Source: Clostridiales bacterium (GTDB lineage: Bacteria > Bacillota > Clostridia > Saccharofermentanales > Saccharofermentanaceae). Taken from it: a DNA stretch of 64,000 nucleotides. Shown one piece after another: positions 59,958-64,000 of this stretch; position 1 is the stretch's first letter, and the number at the start of each line of letters is the position of its first letter. The DNA is taken from contig JAFZHS010000007.1 of assembly GCA_017554745.1 (NCBI GenBank), positions 1 to 64,000 of the forward strand. The letters run 5' to 3'. The translations under genes were made by a program, and so were the position numbers. The notes under the pieces were generated by a model that was given only the letters and a program-made list of their open reading frames with translations, was not told the origin of the DNA and made no database searches.

Positions 59958-60899
59958 ATGCATTGCGATGTAACTCTTAACATTCACTATACGGCGCCGA
60001 AATCAGTCTGGGATAAGATAAACCGCGCATATAAGCTGCTGCCCTATTGGGACGGCTTTGACAGCGACGGCCCGCACTGGATCGATAAGGATATCGATAT
60101 CACTGCTTCCGCAAAGCCCGAAGGTCTTAAGATCTATGGCGAGATGCCTGAAGATAAATGGGAAGAATGGTATGAACTGCTGAAGAAAAAGCTTTCCGCG
60201 GCAGTCGAATATCCTGTCGGCGAAGTGACAGAAGGGTATGAGTTCCGCTATTGGAAGAAGGCTGTTAATACCGAGCTTGACATCACCATGATAAAGGGCG
60301 GTACCGATAACTGTTATATCGTATCTGACAAAAAGGAAGCCATCCTCGTAGATACGAGCAGCGGCAAGGCGTTAAAGGAAGTTATCGATGCGTGCAGCCA
60401 GTATGACATGAAGCTTATCGTGCTTACGCACCCGCATTTCGACCATGCGGAAAATGCCGAAGCGATCTCGAAAAGATTCAAGATCCCCGTCGCTTATCAC
60501 AGGGAAGATGATGCGATCTTCGATGTCTACGATTCGCAGCCGCTCCATTCATACGGGGCAGTGGGCGCAGCTGTTCTTAAGCTCTCATTAAAGCAGCTCC
60601 GTACTACTAAAGTGATACGTCCTGCAAACCACTTCTATGTCAAGGAAGGCGATACATTTGACGATTACGGTTTCCCGAGCGTTAAAGTCATTGAGCTCCC
60701 GGGCCATACGAGAGGCTCGATCGGACTTCTTGTAGGCGATAATTCGCTTATCGTTGGCGATGCGCTCGATAACTGGATCAAGCCCGGAATGGGTCACCTT
60801 TACTATGATCTTGAAGCCCAGAAAAAGACATATGAGAAGATCAGATCTCTCGGCATAAAGAATATCTATTACGGACACGGAAAGCCGACGAAAGGTTAA
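59958..60899 (+). CDS. Metallo-beta-lactamase-fold hydrolase
   Basis: A 313-residue MBL-fold protein. The dinuclear metal site is THPHFDHAEN (HxHxDH, near residues 157-163), with further ligands in ELPGHTRGSIG, VGDALD and YGHGKP. An unusual N-terminal 100-residue region with no recognised domain precedes the fold. Members hydrolyse thioesters, lactones or phosphodiesters; substrate unknown. AGAGG lies about 9 bases before the ATG. Confidence 0.87.
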   Translation: MHCDVTLNIHYTAPKSVWDKINRAYKLLPYWDGFDSDGPHWIDKDIDITASAKPEGLKIYGEMPEDKWEEWYELLKKKLSAAVEYPVGEVTEGYEFRYWKKAVNTELDITMIKGGTDNCYIVSDKKEAILVDTSSGKALKEVIDACSQYDMKLIVLTHPHFDHAENAEAISKRFKIPVAYHREDDAIFDVYDSQPLHSYGAVGAAVLKLSLKQLRTTKVIRPANHFYVKEGDTFDDYGFPSVKVIELPGHTRGSIGLLVGDNSLIVGDALDNWIKPGMGHLYYDLEAQKKTYEKIRSLGIKNIYYGHGKPTKG

Positions 60900-60966
60900 G
60901 CCTTTATACCAGCCGAGTTTTGTACTAATATTAAATAAATAAACGCATGATGGGGGAGTATTTTCT

Positions 60967-63369
60967 GTGGCGGCAAAGAATAACCTTTCCACCAAGATAA
61001 TTACCATGGTCGAGGCGATCATTCTGATCTCCGGTGCCCTCTTTTGTGCAGTCTCCATTTACAGGTCAAGAGGTGCCATCAGGAAGGCAATTCAGCAGCG
61101 AATGCTGGATATCGCAAACTGTGCGGCAGGATCGATCGATGGCGACCGCTTTGCCGCGATCGATGCTGACTCAATAGGAAGCGACGACTATAGCCAGGTT
61201 TACGATACGCTCGCCGTCTTCAGAGACAATGTTGAGCTGGAATATGTTTATGCCTTAAGGGAAGAGGGCGATGATAATTTCATATTCATCATGGATACTG
61301 ACCCGGTAAGTCCTGCTTCTTATGGAGAAAACTGTGAATTCACGGTAGCATTGGACAGTGCGGGACAGGGCAATGCCGCAGTCGACGAGACTTCCTATAC
61401 TGACAGATGGGGCGAATTCTACAGCGCATACAGCCCGGTATTTGATTCGAACGGCAAGGTTGTCGGTATTGTAGCTGCTGACTTCTCCGTAGAATGGTTT
61501 GAAGGCCAGCTGTCATCCCAGACGCGTGCCACTGTTATGGGTTATCTCATAATCCTCGTCATAGTACAGATCATTGCCGCGCTTCTGTCGTTCTTTATCG
61601 TTAAGCCGTATGTTAAGGCACAGGGCGAACTGTTTGAAGAGAAAGTCCGCGCTGAGAGCGCAAATAATGCGAAGAGCGATTTCCTGGCCAACATGTCTCA
61701 CGAGATTCGCACGCCTATCAATGCGGTACTGGGCATGAACGAGATGATCCTCCGTGAAGGAAGAAGGGCCCAGGAGCTTACAGATAACGATACCCAGGCT
61801 CGAAAAGAAGCAATGAAGAATATCGTCGTTTATTCAGGCGATATCGAGAACGCGGGACACAATCTCCTTGCAATAGTCAACGACATCCTGGATTTCTCCA
61901 AGATCGAGTCCGGACGCATGGATCTTGTTGAATCACCGTACCAGTTAAGCTCTATGCTCAATGACCTGAGTAACATGACGCTTTTCAAAGCACGCGACAA
62001 AGGCCTTGATTTTATCATCGACGTTGATGAATCTCTGCCTGACGAACTTTTCGGCGACGAGATGCGCGTAAAGCAGATCTTCACGAATCTTTTGAACAAT
62101 GCCGTTAAGTACACTGAGCACGGCAACATAAGGCTCAGGCTTACAGGCGAGAAAGAAGAGGATGTGGTGATCCTCTCCGCTTCCGTACGTGACACCGGAA
62201 TAGGCATCAAGACTGAAGACCGTGAGAAGCTTTTCAATAAGTTCCAGCGCCTTGACATCGAGCACAACAGTACGATCGAAGGATCAGGCTTAGGTCTTGT
62301 TATCACGCAGCGTCTTCTTGAGATGATGGGCGGAACGATCTCGGTCGAGAGTGAATACGGCAGCGGTTCGAGTTTTACGGTAACGATACCCCAGAAGATC
62401 GTATCTGATACTCCCGTCGGTGATTTCCAGAAACGCTTCGAAGAAAATGTTTTGGGCGCCGCTGTCTACAGGGAATCTTTCCGCGCGCCGAAGGCCCACA
62501 TCCTGATCGTTGATGACACGAAGATGAATCTTACGGTTGTGGTAAATCTTCTTAAGAATACAAAGATGAAGATAGATACCGCGAGCAGTGCTGCAGGCGC
62601 CGTTGCTCTTGCCGAGATCAATTGCTACGACCTTATCCTCATGGACCAGCGCATGCCGGAGATGGACGGCACGGAGGCGCTTCACCGTATCCGTGAATCC
62701 GCTTCGGGCGCAAGCAAGGATTCTCCTGTCATCTGCCTTACTGCAGATGCTGTTGTGGGCGCGAAAGAACGCTATCTCGAGGAAGGTTTTACGGACTTCC
62801 TGACAAAGCCTATAGACAGTTATGCTCTGGAAAAGATGCTCATGAAGTATCTGCCTGAAGAAAAGGTGGAGAGTGTCGTAGATGATTCTGAGCCTTCTAA
62901 GAACAAGGCAGAGATAAATGAAGACGGTTATAACGCTTTGCGCGATGCCGGCATCGAGCCCCGTGTAGGCCTGCCTTACTGCCAGAATGATGAAGAGTTC
63001 TACCGTACGCTTCTTGCCGAATATGCGCGCGGCAAGCAGGAAAAAACTGAGACGATTACCAAGAGCTTCGAAGCAGAAGACTGGCATAATTACGCGATCT
63101 ACGTTCATGCGCTCAAGAGCACTTCCAAGACCATAGGCGCGCTGTTGTTATCAGAGCAGGCAGCAAAGCTTGAGGCCGCAGCAAATACGGGAGACGCAGC
63201 TGCGATCCGCAAAGAACACTACGACATGCTGGAAAGATATGAGACAGTCACGGAAGGTATCCGCGCGTTTATGCCTGCAGAGACAACCTCAGAAGGTGCG
63301 AACGCCAATGCTGATGCTTCTTCTGATGACGACGAGATCCTCGAGTTCCTTCCCGAATCAGACGAATAG
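60967..63369 (+). CDS. Cache-type hybrid sensor kinase with REC and Hpt domains
   Basis: An 800-residue kinase starting with GTG (GGGGGAG about 10 bases upstream). Helices at about 10-31 and 189-212 flank an outside Cache-like domain (YALREEGDDNFIFIMD, then YSPVFDSNGKVVGIVAADFS). Next come HisKA (His245), HATPase (NLLNNAVKYT, RDTGIGI, GSGLGL), REC (Asp560) and Hpt (His714, HALKSTSK). The acidic tail DDDEILEFLPESDE resembles that of the kinase at 13734. It is not next to a response regulator, so its phosphate must travel to a distant partner. Confidence 0.92.
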   Translation: MAAKNNLSTKIITMVEAIILISGALFCAVSIYRSRGAIRKAIQQRMLDIANCAAGSIDGDRFAAIDADSIGSDDYSQVYDTLAVFRDNVELEYVYALREEGDDNFIFIMDTDPVSPASYGENCEFTVALDSAGQGNAAVDETSYTDRWGEFYSAYSPVFDSNGKVVGIVAADFSVEWFEGQLSSQTRATVMGYLIILVIVQIIAALLSFFIVKPYVKAQGELFEEKVRAESANNAKSDFLANMSHEIRTPINAVLGMNEMILREGRRAQELTDNDTQARKEAMKNIVVYSGDIENAGHNLLAIVNDILDFSKIESGRMDLVESPYQLSSMLNDLSNMTLFKARDKGLDFIIDVDESLPDELFGDEMRVKQIFTNLLNNAVKYTEHGNIRLRLTGEKEEDVVILSASVRDTGIGIKTEDREKLFNKFQRLDIEHNSTIEGSGLGLVITQRLLEMMGGTISVESEYGSGSSFTVTIPQKIVSDTPVGDFQKRFEENVLGAAVYRESFRAPKAHILIVDDTKMNLTVVVNLLKNTKMKIDTASSAAGAVALAEINCYDLILMDQRMPEMDGTEALHRIRESASGASKDSPVICLTADAVVGAKERYLEEGFTDFLTKPIDSYALEKMLMKYLPEEKVESVVDDSEPSKNKAEINEDGYNALRDAGIEPRVGLPYCQNDEEFYRTLLAEYARGKQEKTETITKSFEAEDWHNYAIYVHALKSTSKTIGALLLSEQAAKLEAAANTGDAAAIRKEHYDMLERYETVTEGIRAFMPAETTSEGANANADASSDDDEILEFLPESDE

Positions 63370-63370
63370 A

Positions 63371-64000
63371 TCAGTTCACGTCAGGAGAATATTCCGTAAC
63401 AGTGACCGCCTCATTGCTTTCAAAAGCAGGGTGGTCTTTTGTTTTCTTCAGATATGTATCGAAAAACTCAAGGTGAATCTTGCAGCAGTTCCCGTGCATG
63501 ACATCGGGATCGAGCTTGCCTGATATAAAAGAAGGCTTCATCATGTGCTTCATGTCAGAGAAGAATGCGTGCTGCATCTTGTCGAAAACAGCCTTGTATA
63601 CGGGCTTGGTGTGATCAACGAAATACCTTGCCTCAACAGACGCATTTGCCTTGCAGCAGAGCTGCAGGAAAGGCTTCTTAAGAACTTTGCCGGTATTGTC
63701 TCCGAACGGCGCGCCGTCTATGTTTGCACCACAGACGAACTCGTCATAATCGAGGCAGAGTTCATACGACGTGGCTCCGCCCAAAGAGTGTCCTGCTACG
63801 GCAATGCCGTTATCAAAATCGATCAGATCGGATAAGTTTTCTTTCGCGTATTTAGCAACGGATAAAGTATCTTTCTTCCATTCGGCGAGCCTGCTTCTGA
63901 TCATGTTGCAGTATTGCTTCTGGAATGCATCGAACTTATCCGCGATCTCTCTTTCAGTGCCTTTGGTTTTGATCAGCTTAAGGAGCTTCATGGTGCCCGG
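63371..64000 (-). CDS. Alpha/beta hydrolase, PAF-acetylhydrolase/dienelactone-type (5' end outside window)
   Basis: The last 210 residues of an alpha/beta hydrolase; the open frame continues past base 64000, so the start is outside. The nucleophile is in AGHSLGGATSYE, the acid probably in NIDGAPFGDN, and a histidine in DVMHGNCCKIHLEFFDTYL. The pattern resembles platelet-activating-factor acetylhydrolase-like esterases. Its stop lies 2 bases from the stop of the convergent kinase gene. Confidence 0.8.
   Translation of the reverse strand, partial: PGTMKLLKLIKTKGTEREIADKFDAFQKQYCNMIRSRLAEWKKDTLSVAKYAKENLSDLIDFDNGIAVAGHSLGGATSYELCLDYDEFVCGANIDGAPFGDNTGKVLKKPFLQLCCKANASVEARYFVDHTKPVYKAVFDKMQHAFFSDMKHMMKPSFISGKLDPDVMHGNCCKIHLEFFDTYLKKTKDHPAFESNEAVTVTEYSPDVN

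Noticed and set aside
62290..63108. Long minus-strand ORF (272 codons) opposite the Cache hybrid kinase
   Set aside because: Antisense shadow of REC and Hpt coding sequence, no domain and no start signal.
1..64000. tRNA, rRNA, insertion-sequence or integrase genes
   Set aside because: None seen on either strand by inspection; a covariance-model scan could still find a tRNA I missed.

Overview
The window looks like chromosomal DNA of an anaerobic, low-to-mid GC Clostridia bacterium (Bacillota). Support: a pyruvate phosphate dikinase, a BspA-like leucine-rich-repeat surface protein, type II signal peptides, strong AGGAGG-type ribosome sites, a BceRS-BceAB module, DegV and DUF3795 proteins, a CD1871A-type CXXC mini-protein and an AmmeMemoRadiSam locus. 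A gut or rumen relative of Saccharofermentans or Lachnospiraceae would fit, but genus is a guess. I see no rRNA, tRNA, transposase, integrase, phage gene or CRISPR array.

Layout. 1-3.2 kb: end of ppdK, then an AT-rich LRR surface-protein gene that is followed by a decayed copy of the ppdK 3' end. 3.2-11 kb: small metabolic and resistance-like genes (histidine phosphatase, flavin reductase, phosphotransferase, four GNATs, HD hydrolase, patatin, methyltransferase, PASTA lipoprotein). 11-18.7 kb, minus strand: a phosphorelay and c-di-GMP operon made of a REC-GGDEF-REC-HD-GYP regulator, a hybrid kinase ending in Hpt, and a second hybrid kinase ending in a DegV domain that is interrupted by a one-base frameshift. 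20.2-26.1 kb: an eight-gene operon joining a thiol/Fe-S redox trio to the AmmeMemoRadiSam pair. 26.2-29 kb: zinc-ribbon and SPFH proteins. 29-32.8 kb, minus strand: an OFA-type MFS transporter and a dCache hybrid kinase.

33-41.3 kb: an M13 peptidase lipoprotein, a MacB/FtsX-type ABC transporter, and a LytTR regulator with a GHKL kinase. A pair of direct repeats with 21-bp register in front of the M13 gene looks like the LytTR site that closes this circuit. 41.3-45.4 kb: lipoprotein, zinc-ribbon protein, Na/Pi symporter, GNAT. 45.4-50 kb, minus strand: BceRS-BceAB peptide-antibiotic module with an intact BceR-like operator. 50-56.8 kb: hydrolases, acyltransferases, several GNATs and a HepT/MntA toxin-antitoxin pair whose antitoxin carries an HTH domain and whose promoter holds three TGCAA palindromes. 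56.9-64 kb: an EAL phosphodiesterase with a zinc-ribbon tail, a metallo-beta-lactamase-fold hydrolase, a further hybrid kinase with Hpt, and a partial lipase-like hydrolase.

How it fits together. Signal transduction dominates: four HisKA hybrid kinases, one GHKL kinase, one Bce kinase, three response regulators and two c-di-GMP enzymes in 64 kb. Three kinases end in Hpt domains, but the only multi-REC output protein nearby is the GGDEF/HD-GYP regulator, so convergence on c-di-GMP is a reasonable hypothesis. The most unusual items are the kinase-DegV fusion, the hairpin that buries a ribosome binding site at 4458-4516, the autoregulated HTH-MntA/HepT pair, and the redox/AmmeMemoRadiSam operon.
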